A DNA stretch of 64,000 nt from Montanilutibacter psychrotolerans (lineage in GTDB: Bacteria > Pseudomonadota > Gammaproteobacteria > Xanthomonadales > Xanthomonadaceae), in assembly GCF_003719825.1 (NCBI RefSeq), contig NZ_RIBS01000001.1:124001-188000 (forward strand). Direction: 5' to 3'. This document shows, piece by piece, positions 55,129-64,000 of this stretch (its first letter is position 1; the number at the start of each line of letters is the position of its first letter). The notes under the pieces are model-generated. The model worked only from the letters and a program-made list of their open reading frames with translations, was not told the origin of the DNA and did not search any database. A program made the position numbers and the translations under genes.

Positions 55129-55788
55129 TCAGTCGCCTTTCATGCCGAACCAGCAGTTGAACGCGATCGTGATGCGCTCGTCGTTGCCGTAGAAGGGCAG
55201 TACCTCGTGCTGGAGCCAGGACGGGAACAGCACGAGCTGGCCCGGCTGCAGGCGCATGTTCCAGGTGCCGTGATGGTAGGGCGCGACCAGGCGCGTGTTG
55301 CCCGGGTCGAGGAAGTAGTTGCTGTAGTGGTGCGGGTTGTGGAAACGCAGCACGCCCGACTCGGGGCGATCTTCCGGCGTCTGCCCCGGGTCGACGCAAT
55401 ACACGCCCGACCACGACGCCATCGGGTGCGTGTGCAGGATCGTGAAGCCGCCGTGCCGGGTCACGTGGAACCACGTGTGCGAGTAGATCTGCAGGCGCTG
55501 CATTTCCTCGGCGCTGTAGCCGTTGAGCTCGGCGATCGTGCGTCCCAGCGTGGCCCAGCAGAATTGGCGCAGCTGCTGGATGCAGGCCTCGGGCCACGCA
55601 AACAGGTTGAAATCGCTCTCGAACACGCCCGCTTGCTGCTTCAGCGAGGGGTTCGGGTTCGCGTAGCGCGGGCCTTCGGCCTCGCGCGCCAGCAGCAATG
55701 ATTTGACCGCGGCGTTGATCGGTTCGCAGTTGGGCAGGTGGTCCTGCGCGAACGGAACCGCGAAAGCGGGGTGGAGCTGGAACGCCAT
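55129..55788 (-). CDS. Putative 2OG-Fe(II) oxygenase (TIGR02466 type)
   Basis: 219 aa. The probable iron and cosubstrate residues are His119/His121 in ILHTHPMASWSGVYCV, His194 in SWLQHEV and Arg205 in DERITIAFN. This layout, with SGVYxV and GNDERITIAFN, is that of the TIGR02466 putative 2OG-Fe(II) oxygenases. It lies on the same strand as the large TonB-dependent receptor, 117 bases downstream of its stop, with a terminator between them. The substrate is unknown. It is unrelated in detail to the oxygenase at 50824. Confidence 0.8.
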   Translation of the reverse strand: MAFQLHPAFAVPFAQDHLPNCEPINAAVKSLLLAREAEGPRYANPNPSLKQQAGVFESDFNLFAWPEACIQQLRQFCWATLGRTIAELNGYSAEEMQRLQIYSHTWFHVTRHGGFTILHTHPMASWSGVYCVDPGQTPEDRPESGVLRFHNPHHYSNYFLDPGNTRLVAPYHHGTWNMRLQPGQLVLFPSWLQHEVLPFYGNDERITIAFNCWFGMKGD

Positions 55789-55850
55789 TGCACATCTCCG
55801 CTGGATCGTCCGGCGCACCTTTGCAGCCGGACCGGCAGTGTAAACCGCGC

Positions 55851-55880
55851 AAAAAACTACGGCCCCTTGCGGGGCCGTAG
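55851..55880 (-). terminator. Intrinsic terminator after the TonB receptor
   Basis: CTACGGCCCC (55857-55866) and GGGGCCGTAG (55871-55880) form a perfect 10-bp stem with loop TTGC. On the minus strand it is followed by six T residues (55856-55851). It ends transcription of the TonB receptor just before the oxygenase gene. Confidence 0.92.
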
Positions 55881-55904
55881 CGGGTGTTGCCTACATCGGG
55901 TCGA

Positions 55905-58904
55905 TCAGAACTTCTGCGAGTAGCGGAAGTAGAAGAAGCGGCCCGGGACTTCGTACGCAGGATCGAACGAGTTCGCGAACGCGGTTGCGGCGATCGGCGG
56001 GTTCTTCTCGAAGATGTTGTTCACACCCACGGTGACCTTGGCGTTCCACGGCGCATTCCAGTAGACGCTCGCGTCGTGGTACGTGGTCGCGCCGATGTGA
56101 CGCTCAGCCGCGTTGCGCTGGCGGAACGAGTCACCACCGGCCGTGCCGTCCCACACACCGTTGCCGTTCGTATCGACCGGAACGGCGACGATGCGGTCGG
56201 TGTCGGTGCAGAGGAAGCCGTAGCCGTAGTCTTCGTACGCCTGGCAGTTTTCGGTCTGCGACGAGAAGTAACGGACGTTCCACGTTGCGCCCCAGTCGCC
56301 CTTCTCCCAACGGGCGGCCAGGTTGGAGCGGACGCGCCACTGGTTGATGTTGTTCGGGCCGTCGTACTCGCCGACCTGGTTGCCGCCTTCGTTGAAGTTG
56401 AGCGGCTGGCCGATCTCCGGCGTGATCAGCTCGTCTTCACCGAAGATGCCGTCACCGTCGAGGTCGTCTTCGAAGCTGGCCAGGTACGTGGTGTCCCAGG
56501 TGAAGCTGAACTTGCCCCACGCGGTTTCCGGCAGACGGTAACCGACCGTCAGGTCGTAGCCCTCGACCTCGGTACCACCGATGTTGGTGGTGGTGTTGAG
56601 CAGGGTCTGGATGTTGCCGTCGGCGCGACGGGTGTACAGGGCGCAGGTCGGGCCGGTGCCGCCGGAATCAAGACACTGCTGGATGATGTTGGCGCCGCCG
56701 ATCGTGGTGATCGCGTCTTCGATCTTGATGTTCCACCAGTCAAGAGCGAAGTCGAGGCCTTCGGCCCAGCTCGGGCTGTAGACCAGGCCCAGCGTGGTGG
56801 ACTCGGACTTCTCCGGCTGCAGGTTCGGGTTGCCGCCGACGGTGATGCGGATCTGCGGGTTGTCCTGCGCGTAACCACCCGGTGCCACGCCTTCGGCGAT
56901 GCAGCGTGCCTGGGCCGGGAGGGTCTGGTTGTTGAAGTTGACGATGTTGCAGGGGTCGCTCAGGGTCGGGAACGAGTCGGCCTGGCCGGCGAACAGCTCA
57001 CCGATGGACGGCGCGCGGAAGCCTTCGCTCCAGTTGCCGCGGATCATCAGGTCTTCGATCGGCTTCCAGCGGAAACCGAACTTGCTGTTCAGCGTGTCGC
57101 CGAAGTTGCTGTAGTCGGAGTAGCGGGTCGCCACCGAGAAGTCGAGCAGCTTGGCGAACGGAACGTCGGCCAGCACCGGGATCGCGAGTTCGAGGTAGGC
57201 CTCGTCGAGGCTGTACGCACCCTCGGTCGCCGTACGGGCGTTGCCGGTGGTGTTGCCGGCGTTGATCAGCGCGTCCGGGGAGTCGAAGCCGGACTCGTTG
57301 CGGTGTTCGAGACCGAACGAGAAGCCCAGCGGGCCGCCCGGCAGGTCGAACAGGTCGCCGCCGATGTTCGCGTAGTACGTCTTCTGGGTGTAGTTGTACT
57401 CGTCGTGCGCCGTGAAGGTCACGTAGTCGAGCATGTCCTGGGTGATGCTGCCCGCGCCGCCCAGCAGGTTCAACGGCACGCAGCCGGTGATGATGGCGGT
57501 CGGCGTGCCGCAGCGGGCCACGCCCCCGGCGTCACGGAACGACGGGCCAAGCGCAGCGGCCAGGGCCGGGATGTTGAACAGGCCTTCGGTGGTGTTGTTG
57601 GCCTGGTTCTCGCCGTAGAAGTAGCCGGCTTCCCAGTCGTAGTACTTCTCACCGAAGGTCAGCGTGCCTTCCAGGCCGGCGTTCATCGCAAACGTGCGGA
57701 CGTCCTGGTTGAACGAACGGCCGCCGGTCTCGACGATACGGCGGTTGACGCGCGAGACGTCCTGGCCGAACGGGTTGTAGATGCTGTTGCGGCTGATGAA
57801 CACCGCCTGGCCCTGCACGCCCGTGCCCGGCGCGGTGCCCAGGGTGACCGGCATCGCGGCGAGAAGCTGCTCGGAGATGCGCTGGTTGTAGGTGATGGTG
57901 GTCTTGAAGCGCAGGCTGTCGGTGATGTCGAACGACGCGCTGCCGAACACCGAGCGACGCTCCTGCGGGGTCAGCAGGTAGTTCTCGGGGGCGAAGTTGT
58001 AATTGTCGGCGCCGGGAACGTACGGACGCGGAGCCGTGCCGGCGCCGTCGTAGGTCCAGGTGCCAGCGCCGCCGTCGAAGTTGGTCTGCCCACCGGTACA
58101 GCTGCGGGTGGCCGGGTTGTAACCGCCCGGGCACAGTGCGAAACGGCCGTTCGGGCTCGTGCCGCTACCGGCCAGGTTGGCACCGGTGCCGATGATCGGC
58201 TCCTTCGAGATGTAGCGGTCGCCCGCCATCACCTGCTCTTCTTTCACGTAGCCAAAGCCCAGCATCGCCGAGAAGCGATCCGAGCTGGAGCCGATCATGA
58301 AGTCGTAGCCCTGGCGGAAGCCGTCGCCCTTGTCGAAGGTGCCCAGGTAGGCATTGGCTTCGGCGCCTTCGAAGTTCTGGCGCAGGATGACGTTGACGAC
58401 GCCGGCAATTGCGTCCGAACCGTAGATCGTCGAGGCGCCGTCCTTCAGGACTTCGATGCGCTCGACCGCGGCGGTCGGGATGGTGTTGAGGTCGACCGCG
58501 CCACCGAGACCGGTGCCGCCGACCCAACGCTTGCCGTTGACCAGCACCAGGGTGCGGTTCGAGCCAAGGTTGCGCAGGCTGACGCGGGTTTCGCCGTTGC
58601 CGCCGTTGTTGAAGGTGCTGTTGAGGGTCGAGCCGTTGGCGGTGAGGTTCTGGATCACGTCGCCGACGGAGGTCAGACCCTGCGCGGTGATGTCTTCGCG
58701 GCTCAGCGAGAACACCGGCTGCGAGGTTTCGATATCGGCGCGCTTGATGCGCGAGCCGGTGACCTCGATACGACCGAGGGTGGTGGGGTCCTGAGCGGCA
58801 GGGGTTTCCTGCGCAAAGGCCACACCGGTGCCGGCAACGGCGGTGGTGCCCACTGCGAGCGCGAAGGTGATCGCGTCGCGAAGCTGGGTGGTCTTAAAGG
58901 TCAT
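55905..58904 (-). CDS. TonB-dependent receptor
   Basis: 999-aa outer-membrane receptor. ATG 58904 is preceded by GGAGAGAG, and the signal peptide ends near AFA-QE. A TonB box-like RIEVTGSRI occurs near residue 45. The plug shows [20 protein letters not shown] and [22 protein letters not shown], and the barrel ends in [10 protein letters not shown] with terminal Phe. The large size and [14 protein letters not shown] opening match the Caulobacter/Xanthomonad class of receptors for carbohydrates, peptides or metal chelates, often found beside oxygenase, sulfotransferase or halogenase genes. No Fur box was found upstream. Confidence 0.92.
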   Translation of the reverse strand: MTFKTTQLRDAITFALAVGTTAVAGTGVAFAQETPAAQDPTTLGRIEVTGSRIKRADIETSQPVFSLSREDITAQGLTSVGDVIQNLTANGSTLNSTFNNGGNGETRVSLRNLGSNRTLVLVNGKRWVGGTGLGGAVDLNTIPTAAVERIEVLKDGASTIYGSDAIAGVVNVILRQNFEGAEANAYLGTFDKGDGFRQGYDFMIGSSSDRFSAMLGFGYVKEEQVMAGDRYISKEPIIGTGANLAGSGTSPNGRFALCPGGYNPATRSCTGGQTNFDGGAGTWTYDGAGTAPRPYVPGADNYNFAPENYLLTPQERRSVFGSASFDITDSLRFKTTITYNQRISEQLLAAMPVTLGTAPGTGVQGQAVFISRNSIYNPFGQDVSRVNRRIVETGGRSFNQDVRTFAMNAGLEGTLTFGEKYYDWEAGYFYGENQANNTTEGLFNIPALAAALGPSFRDAGGVARCGTPTAIITGCVPLNLLGGAGSITQDMLDYVTFTAHDEYNYTQKTYYANIGGDLFDLPGGPLGFSFGLEHRNESGFDSPDALINAGNTTGNARTATEGAYSLDEAYLELAIPVLADVPFAKLLDFSVATRYSDYSNFGDTLNSKFGFRWKPIEDLMIRGNWSEGFRAPSIGELFAGQADSFPTLSDPCNIVNFNNQTLPAQARCIAEGVAPGGYAQDNPQIRITVGGNPNLQPEKSESTTLGLVYSPSWAEGLDFALDWWNIKIEDAITTIGGANIIQQCLDSGGTGPTCALYTRRADGNIQTLLNTTTNIGGTEVEGYDLTVGYRLPETAWGKFSFTWDTTYLASFEDDLDGDGIFGEDELITPEIGQPLNFNEGGNQVGEYDGPNNINQWRVRSNLAARWEKGDWGATWNVRYFSSQTENCQAYEDYGYGFLCTDTDRIVAVPVDTNGNGVWDGTAGGDSFRQRNAAERHIGATTYHDASVYWNAPWNAKVTVGVNNIFEKNPPIAATAFANSFDPAYEVPGRFFYFRYSQKF

Positions 58905-59092
58905 CTCTCTCTCCAAGTCAGTCTTGGGTAATTCCCATGGGAACCTCCCCGGTGGAGTCAAGCGAGACGCCAAAACCGGCAAGGCCGGGCCGATAGTAGC
59001 CCCCTCTGGACAAAAATTAAAGTGTTGTTAATGCATACGCGTTTCCCGCCAACTATCGCGGAAAATGCGTTACAAATCAGTAGGTTAGATAG

Positions 59093-59363
59093 GGGTTGGC
59101 CTGAACAGGCAGCCGAGGTCCGCGCGCCTGGCGTCAGAGGCCGTGCTGGCAGCGGACGTGAGGGACGGTGCCCTCGGCGTGGTCTTCGGCGCTGGGAGGG
59201 AAGCGGTTCTTGCCGCGGGTGATGACGTCCGGCGCCGACCGGGAGCTGGTCGCTCCACGGCCTACAGCAGGTCAGCTCAGCGCCTTGGGCGCCCTGCTGG
59301 CTGGCTTCGTCGGGGTTGTCGGCCACGCGTCCGACGAGGTTGGCGTCGAAGGCGCCGACCGTT
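59093..59363 (-). pseudogene. Decayed copy of the 3' end of the gene at 59609
   Basis: On the minus strand this segment first reads TVGAFDANLVGRVADNPDEA, clearly the same protein as TVGAFGANIVGRVVDTPDEA encoded at about 59845-59780. After GAQGAELTCCRPWSDQLPVGA a base is missing and the frame is lost. Similarity at DNA level runs to the end of the coding region and beyond, into the 3' flank (59050-59115 resembles 59527-59590). It is a remnant of a tandem duplicate. Confidence 0.75.
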
Positions 59364-59404
59364 CCGTGGGTTGACTTGGTGCGGGCCTGAGGGGGCCGCG
59401 GTAC

Positions 59405-59516
59405 GCGCGTCTGGCGTCAGAGGTCTTGCTGGTAACGGACGTACGGGACGGTGCCCTCGTCCTTGTCTTCGCTGCTGGGCGAGAAGGGGTTCTTGCCGCG
59501 GGTCACGACGTTCTCG
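59405..59516 (-). pseudogene. Second, near-identical partial copy of the same 3' end
   Basis: These 112 bases match 59597-59708 at an offset of 192 bases with only two differences. They include the coding end (RGKNPFS...TVPYVRYQQDL) and the stop. The copy is cut off after the ENVVT codons, where the match stops abruptly at 59516. The low divergence shows that it was copied or gene-converted recently. Confidence 0.85.
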
Positions 59517-59608
59517 TTTCCGGCGAAATCTCGCGGGAAATTCGTTTCAGATCAGTTTGTTGAGCTGATGTCGGCCTGAGCAGGGGGCCGAGGACTGCGC
59601 GTCTGGCG

Positions 59609-60466
59609 TCAGAGGTCTTGCTGGTAACGGACGTACGGGACGGTGCCCTCGTCCTTGTCTTCGCTGCTGGCCGAGAAGGGGTTTTTGCCGCGGGTCACGA
59701 CGTTCTCGGCGCCGACCGAGAGCTGGCCGCTCCACGGCGTGCGCCAGGTCAGCCCAACGCCGATGGCACCCCACTGACTGGCTTCGTCGGGGGTATCGAC
59801 CACGCGCCCGACGATGTTGGCGCCGAAGGCGCCGACCGTGGCGCCGACGGTGAGACTCTTGCTGTTCCAGCGATCGGCAAGTGCCGGTGCTTCGCCGACC
59901 GGGACCAGCCGGGCACGCGCCCAGGTACCGCCAATGGAGACGGTGGCTTCGCGGCCGATGTTGCGCTGGCCATAGACGGTCAGCGTGTTCTGGTCGATCG
60001 TGCCGGGCTTGTTGTTGGGGCTGAGCCAGGCCGGCAGGGTGTCGCGACCGCTGCCCAGCGTGATGCCGATGCGCCCATTGGGGCGCGAGAGGCTTGCGCC
60101 GGCCAGTGTCTGGCGATTGCTGTTGTCGGCATCGACGGCCGCCAGCAGGCAGTGGCTGGCAAGGTCGCCTACGGCCGACAGCAGGCCGTTCTTGCGATCG
60201 CACACCAGTCCCAGCGTATCGCCGCCACGCAGACCGAACGCGGCGTCCAGCGTGGTGCTGCCGGCGCGCCAGCGAGCGCCAGCGCTCGCCGTGCCGGTGG
60301 GTTCGAGCAGGAGGATGGCCTCCACCTTGCCGCTGGCGTGGTTCCAGACCGGCAATGCGGTTTCCGTGCGCGACCCCGGGCCGCCGATGGCCTGCGCATG
60401 CACTCCCGTCGCCGCGCCTAGGGCGAGGAACAGGGCAAGTGGCAGTCGCAGGAGGGGCTTGCGCAT
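59609..60466 (-). CDS. Hypothetical outer-membrane-like protein
   Basis: 285 aa with a signal peptide ending at VHA-QA. The mature protein alternates hydrophobic and polar residues (TLTVYGQRNIGREATVSIGGTW, LSVGAENVVTRGKN) as in small beta-barrels, and ends with YVRYQQDL. Two Cys are present (LVCDRK, SHCLLA). I recognise no named family; homologous proteins are expected in related Xanthomonads. Its 3' end is duplicated twice downstream (59093-59363 and 59405-59516), pointing to a former tandem family. Confidence 0.65.
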   Translation of the reverse strand: MRKPLLRLPLALFLALGAATGVHAQAIGGPGSRTETALPVWNHASGKVEAILLLEPTGTASAGARWRAGSTTLDAAFGLRGGDTLGLVCDRKNGLLSAVGDLASHCLLAAVDADNSNRQTLAGASLSRPNGRIGITLGSGRDTLPAWLSPNNKPGTIDQNTLTVYGQRNIGREATVSIGGTWARARLVPVGEAPALADRWNSKSLTVGATVGAFGANIVGRVVDTPDEASQWGAIGVGLTWRTPWSGQLSVGAENVVTRGKNPFSASSEDKDEGTVPYVRYQQDL

Positions 60467-60593
60467 GGGTTGGTTACGACCGGATCGGACCGGTGGAGTT
60501 CCCCTGACGTTAGGCCATGACTATAGGGTGTTTATGTTTATTTAACAATCGCAGGGAGGCGCGAAAACCGGCCAGTGAGGCTGCCGCCCATCG

Positions 60594-61502
60594 CTACTGA
60601 AGGCGGTCGGGCGCCGTCAGGCTCACGTTGGCGTGTTGCGGGGCGAACAGTGCCTGCACCTGGCTGCGGTCGAAGTGGTAGCTCTGGCCGCAGAACTCGC
60701 AGCGCACGTGGGCCGTCCCGGACTCGGCCGCCGCCAGGGCTTCTTCCTCGCCCAGCGACGCCATCATCGACTCGACGCGCTCCCGCGAGCACGAGCAGGC
60801 AAAGCGCAGCGGCTTGCCGCCGAGCAGCTGTACGCCGTCTTCGTGGAACAGGCGGGTCAGCAGGACATCGCCTGGCAGATCCAGCAGCTCGGCCGGTTTC
60901 AGGGTCTCGAACAGGGCATTCGCGCGCGTCCAGCCGTCTTCGTCGCCTTCGTCGCCCGGCAGCTTCTGCAGCATCAGGCCGGCGGCGCGTTCACCGTCGG
61001 CGGCCAGCAGCAGCCGGGTTGGCAGCTGTTCGGACTGACGGAAGTAGTCCTCGAAGGCACCCGACAGGGAGTCGGCGTCCAGCGCGACCATGCCCTGGTA
61101 GCGCACCGGCTCGCGCCCCCCGGCGGTGGGATTTTCGATGGTGATCGCCAGGATGGCGCCTTCGCCCAGTTCGCGCAGATCGCGCGACACCGTGCCGGTG
61201 CCTTCCTCGGCGAGCTGCGCGATGCCGCGCAGGGTGCCAGCGGCCGTGCATTCGACGAACAGCGTGCGCAGGGCGCCCTCGCTGCGCAGTTGCACCGACA
61301 GGCGGCCATCGACCTTGGCATGGCCGGTGAACAACGCCGCTGCGGCCGCGGCCTCGCCCAGCAGTTCGACCACGGTCGCCGGGTACTGGGAGCGTTCCAG
61401 GACCTGGCGCCAGGTGTCCTCGAGGTGGACGCGGACACCGCGTACGCCGGCATGCTCGATGAGGAAGCGGGTCAGCTGGTCGCGGTCGTTCGGTTCGGTC
61501 AT
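60594..61502 (-). CDS. hslO: 33 kDa chaperonin Hsp33
   Basis: 302-aa redox-switched holdase chaperone of the cytoplasm. The C-terminal zinc-binding cysteines are all present, as C-x-C in [10 protein letters not shown] and C-x2-C in [12 protein letters not shown]. Oxidation of these by hypochlorous or peroxide stress activates the protein. ATG 61502 starts the conserved [15 protein letters not shown] region. It is divergent from mtgA. Confidence 0.94.
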   Translation of the reverse strand: MTEPNDRDQLTRFLIEHAGVRGVRVHLEDTWRQVLERSQYPATVVELLGEAAAAAALFTGHAKVDGRLSVQLRSEGALRTLFVECTAAGTLRGIAQLAEEGTGTVSRDLRELGEGAILAITIENPTAGGREPVRYQGMVALDADSLSGAFEDYFRQSEQLPTRLLLAADGERAAGLMLQKLPGDEGDEDGWTRANALFETLKPAELLDLPGDVLLTRLFHEDGVQLLGGKPLRFACSCSRERVESMMASLGEEEALAAAESGTAHVRCEFCGQSYHFDRSQVQALFAPQHANVSLTAPDRLQ

Positions 61503-61596
61503 GGCAGGCTCGTGCGGGTGGACGCTCGCAATCCGGGATAATGCGCGCGTCCTCGTGGAAGGACAGTGCCGCAAACATGGGGATCGGGAGTCGCCG

Positions 61597-62349
61597 GTGC
61601 AAGACGTGGAAATGACAACAACCGCCCGCGCGGATGCGCCCGGGCCGCGGAAGCGACGAACCTGGCGCAGCTGGCTGTGGCGCCTGCCGTTGCTGTTCGT
61701 GGTGGTGACCGTGTCGCAGGTGCTGGTGATGCGCTTCATCGACCCGCCATTCACCACCTTCATGGCGGTCCGCCAGTTCGAGGCCTGGGGATCGGGCAAC
61801 TGGGACTTCCGCATTGCCTACGACTGGCGCGACCTCGAGGCGATCTCTCCCAGCCTGCCGGTTGCACTGGTGGCCGCCGAAGACCAGAACTTCGCGCAGC
61901 ACCATGGCTTCGACCTGCGTGCGATCGAGAAGGCCCGCGTCAACAACGCGCGTGGCCGCAAGGTTCGCGGCGCCAGCACGATCAGCCAGCAGACCGCCAA
62001 GAACCTGTTCCTGTGGAGCGGCCGCAGCTGGATCCGCAAGGGCATCGAGACCTGGTACACGCTGCTGATCGAACTGCTGTGGCCGAAGCAGCGGATCCTG
62101 GAGGTGTATGCCAACGTCGCAGAATTCGGCGATGGCGTGTATGGCGCGCAGGCCGCCGCGCGCACCTTCTTCCGCAAGGACGCCGGTCGCCTGGCCCCGT
62201 CCGAATCCGCGCGCATGGCTGCGGTCCTGCCCAATCCGAAACGTTACAGCGTGGCGCGCCCGGGGCCGTACGTGCTGCGCCGCGCGCGCTGGATCCAGCG
62301 CCAGTCCTCACAGATCGGCGGTGCCGGCTACCTGAAAACACTCGACTGA
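61597..62349 (+). CDS. mtgA: Monofunctional biosynthetic peptidoglycan transglycosylase
   Basis: GT51 glycosyltransferase of 250 aa that polymerises lipid II into glycan strands. One membrane helix lies at about residues 28-48. The catalytic Glu is in AEDQNF, followed by [17 protein letters not shown], the GT51 signature. GTG 61597 is preferred because GGGAG ends six bases upstream; ATG 61612 is the alternative and would shorten it by five residues. It has no transpeptidase domain. Confidence 0.92.
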   Translation: MQDVEMTTTARADAPGPRKRRTWRSWLWRLPLLFVVVTVSQVLVMRFIDPPFTTFMAVRQFEAWGSGNWDFRIAYDWRDLEAISPSLPVALVAAEDQNFAQHHGFDLRAIEKARVNNARGRKVRGASTISQQTAKNLFLWSGRSWIRKGIETWYTLLIELLWPKQRILEVYANVAEFGDGVYGAQAAARTFFRKDAGRLAPSESARMAAVLPNPKRYSVARPGPYVLRRARWIQRQSSQIGGAGYLKTLD

Positions 62350-62438
62350 CGCTGCTGCCCCGATTGGGTGTGGTGGCCCGGGCGGGGCGTGACGTTGGGG
62401 CGGGGCTGTCGTTGGGATGGCCAGGTGCAACCGCTACC

Positions 62439-63512
62439 ATGCCCGCCATGAACCAGGATTGCTTCCAGCGCCCGCCATCCGTCGGTACGTACGACCTGCT
62501 GACGGTGGTGATCGCGGCGTACAACGAGGCCGAGAGCCTGCCGCTGATCCAGCCTCGCCTGACCCGCGTGCTCGACGGTCTGTCGGCGCAGGCCGGCATC
62601 GACGGGCGCGTGCTGTACATCGACGATGGCAGCAGCGACGCCACGTGGACGGTGCTGCAGGCGCTCGCGGCGTCGGATGCACGCGTTTCCCTGTTGCGCC
62701 TGTCGCGCAACTTCGGCAAGGAGGCGGCGCTGACGGCCGGCCTGGATCGGGTTGAACGCGGTGCGGCGCTGATCCTGGATGCCGACGGCCAGGATCCCCC
62801 GGAACTCATCCCCGAGTTCGTGGCCAGGTGGCGCGAAGGCTACGACGACGTGCACGGCACACGCGTCGAGCGCGACGGCGAGGGCTGGCTCAAGCGCGGC
62901 ACGGCGCACGTGTTCTACCGGATGATCGGGCGTCTTTCGAAGACGCCGATCCCCGCCGACACCGGCGACTTCCGCCTGCTGTCGCCGCGCGCGCTGGCGG
63001 CGTTACGGCAGCTGCGCGAACGCCATCGCTTCATGAAGGGGTTGTTCGGCTGGGTGGGGTACAACCGCATCGCCGTTCCGTACCACCGCGAGTCGCGCGT
63101 GGCCGGCAGCACCAAGTTCAACTTCTGGAAGCTGTGGAACTTTGCAATCGAGGGCATCACCAGCTTCTCCACCGCCCCGCTGCGACTGGCGACCTACCTG
63201 GGTCTGATGACCGCGGCGGTCGCGTTCGGCTACGCGCTGTGGATCGTCATGAAGGCCCTGCTGTGGGGCGACCGGGTTGCCGGCTGGCCGACGATGATGG
63301 CGGTGATCCTGTTCCTGGGCGGCGTGCAGCTGATCGCGCTGGGGCTGATTGGCGAGTACCTCGGACGGCTGTACTCGGAGGCCAAGCAACGCCCCCTCTA
63401 CCTGGTCGACAGCTGGCTGCCCGCTGGCGGAGTATCCTCGGACCAGGCCCAAGCCGGCGAAGGAGACAGTCATGCGTACCGTACGCCACCTGCTCGAAGG
63501 GAAAGCCCCTGA
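62439..63512 (+). CDS. GT2 glycosyltransferase (GtrB/DPM1-like, membrane)
   Basis: 357 aa. The catalytic GT-A domain shows VVIAAYNEAESLP, LYIDDGSSDAT and LILDADGQDPPEL (the acidic metal site), then GTRVERDGEGW. Two C-terminal membrane helices follow (about 245-268 and 285-310). This matches polyprenyl-phosphate sugar transferases such as GtrB/ArnC. It would attach a sugar from a nucleotide donor to undecaprenyl phosphate. The ATG at 62439 or 62448 is possible. The 3' end overlaps the CBS protein gene by 41 bases. Confidence 0.88.
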   Translation: MPAMNQDCFQRPPSVGTYDLLTVVIAAYNEAESLPLIQPRLTRVLDGLSAQAGIDGRVLYIDDGSSDATWTVLQALAASDARVSLLRLSRNFGKEAALTAGLDRVERGAALILDADGQDPPELIPEFVARWREGYDDVHGTRVERDGEGWLKRGTAHVFYRMIGRLSKTPIPADTGDFRLLSPRALAALRQLRERHRFMKGLFGWVGYNRIAVPYHRESRVAGSTKFNFWKLWNFAIEGITSFSTAPLRLATYLGLMTAAVAFGYALWIVMKALLWGDRVAGWPTMMAVILFLGGVQLIALGLIGEYLGRLYSEAKQRPLYLVDSWLPAGGVSSDQAQAGEGDSHAYRTPPARRESP

Positions 63513-63900
63513 CATCTTCGCGATCGGACCGGACGCGCCGGTCATCGACGCGATCCGGCTGATGGCGGAGAAACGCATTGGCGCGCTGTTGGTGATGGAG
63601 GGCGCCCGCCTGGCCGGCATCGTTTCCGAGCGCGACTACGCGCGCAAGGTGGTGCTGCAGGGCCGCTCGTCGGCCAACACCCCGGTGCGCGACATCATGA
63701 CCGTCGACGTCGTCAGCGTCAGTCCGCACGATACCGCCGACCATTGCATGCAGCTGGTCACCGAGCGCCGCTTCCGCCACCTACCGGTGGTCAGTGACGG
63801 GCAGGTGGTCGGCGTGGTGTCGATCGGCGACCTGGTCAAGGCGGTCATCGAAGACCAGCAGGTCGAACTGGCGCAGTTGCAGCGCTATATCAGCAGCTGA
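63472..63900 (+). CDS. CBS-domain protein
   Basis: 142 aa consisting of a CBS pair (Bateman module): APVIDAIRLMAEKRIGALLV, GIVSERDYARKVVLQG, and HDTADHCMQLVTERRFRHLPVV, VVGVVSIGDLVKAVIE. Such stand-alone modules bind adenine nucleotides and act as energy or ligand sensors. ATG 63472 follows AAGGAGA at good spacing, inside the last 41 bases of the glycosyltransferase gene. Confidence 0.9.
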   Translation: MRTVRHLLEGKAPDIFAIGPDAPVIDAIRLMAEKRIGALLVMEGARLAGIVSERDYARKVVLQGRSSANTPVRDIMTVDVVSVSPHDTADHCMQLVTERRFRHLPVVSDGQVVGVVSIGDLVKAVIEDQQVELAQLQRYISS

Positions 63901-64000
63901 GCATCGCCAGCTGAGGTGAGCGGCGTCCGGCGCTTCCTGGACGGTAGCGCGCCGACACCAGTGACAGGATCGGCCCGCTCGCGGGAACCCTCCGTCGCGG

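Noticed and set aside
55884-58931. 1015-codon open frame antisense to the large TonB receptor
   Set aside because: Its Val/Gly/Ala/Arg-rich composition mirrors the receptor codons, and there is no initiation signal or domain.

Overview
The window is a high-GC (roughly two-thirds G+C) gammaproteobacterial chromosome segment, most likely from the Xanthomonadaceae (Lysobacter/Luteimonas/Xanthomonas group). This placement is an inference from the ColR/ColS-type two-component pair, the Lys/Ala-rich histone H1-like protein, the two TonB-dependent receptors, the GTP-type PEP carboxykinase and the FadE-type acyl-CoA dehydrogenase. It reads as core chromosome with a few decayed loci. No tRNA, rRNA, CRISPR array, insertion sequence or prophage was recognised.

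Layout. 1-5 kb: rimB-rimK (ribosomal protein S6 modification), colR-colS, ilvE. 5-12.2 kb: two paralogous small secreted proteins, then a methyl-cycle block on the minus strand (metF, ahcY with an SAH riboswitch, a frameshifted B12-binding radical SAM gene, metK). 12.4-22.5 kb: an OlsF-like two-domain acyltransferase, a membrane hydrolase gene broken by an in-frame TGA, a methyltransferase, dusB, a nucleoside permease/ribokinase pair, a diguanylate cyclase, and a UPF0016 cation exporter preceded by a yybP-ykoY manganese riboswitch. 23-28 kb: an aldo/keto reductase and a Fur-box-controlled heme uptake set (hemP, heme TonB receptor, a secreted DUF6607-like protein). 28-34 kb: SPFH/NfeD pair, a repeat-bearing secreted protein, gcvT and gcvH, a 1.5 kb gene-free stretch, and the histone H1-like gene.

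34.7-45.5 kb: a serine hydrolase, lemA with an M48 protease and a TPR/ankyrin protein, a GMC oxidoreductase, an MFS-like carrier, a metallophosphoesterase, and two small proteins. 45.6-50.8 kb: fadE with a divergent TetR regulator, then pckG; together these suit growth on fatty acids and gluconeogenesis. 50.8-59 kb: two different 2-oxoglutarate/Fe(II) oxygenases, a TPR-sulfotransferase, an ECF sigma/anti-sigma/DUF4097 operon and a large TonB-dependent receptor, a possible receptor-linked protein-modification neighbourhood. 59-60.5 kb: an outer-membrane-like protein followed by two decayed copies of its own 3' end. 60.6-64 kb: hslO, mtgA, a GT2 glycosyltransferase and a CBS-domain protein.

The least expected signals are: a candidate small RNA with a strong terminator between rimK and colR; two recognisable riboswitches; one frameshifted and one nonsense-interrupted gene that are otherwise intact; the decayed 3'-end copies near 59.1-59.7 kb; and the oxygenase/sulfotransferase/receptor neighbourhood.
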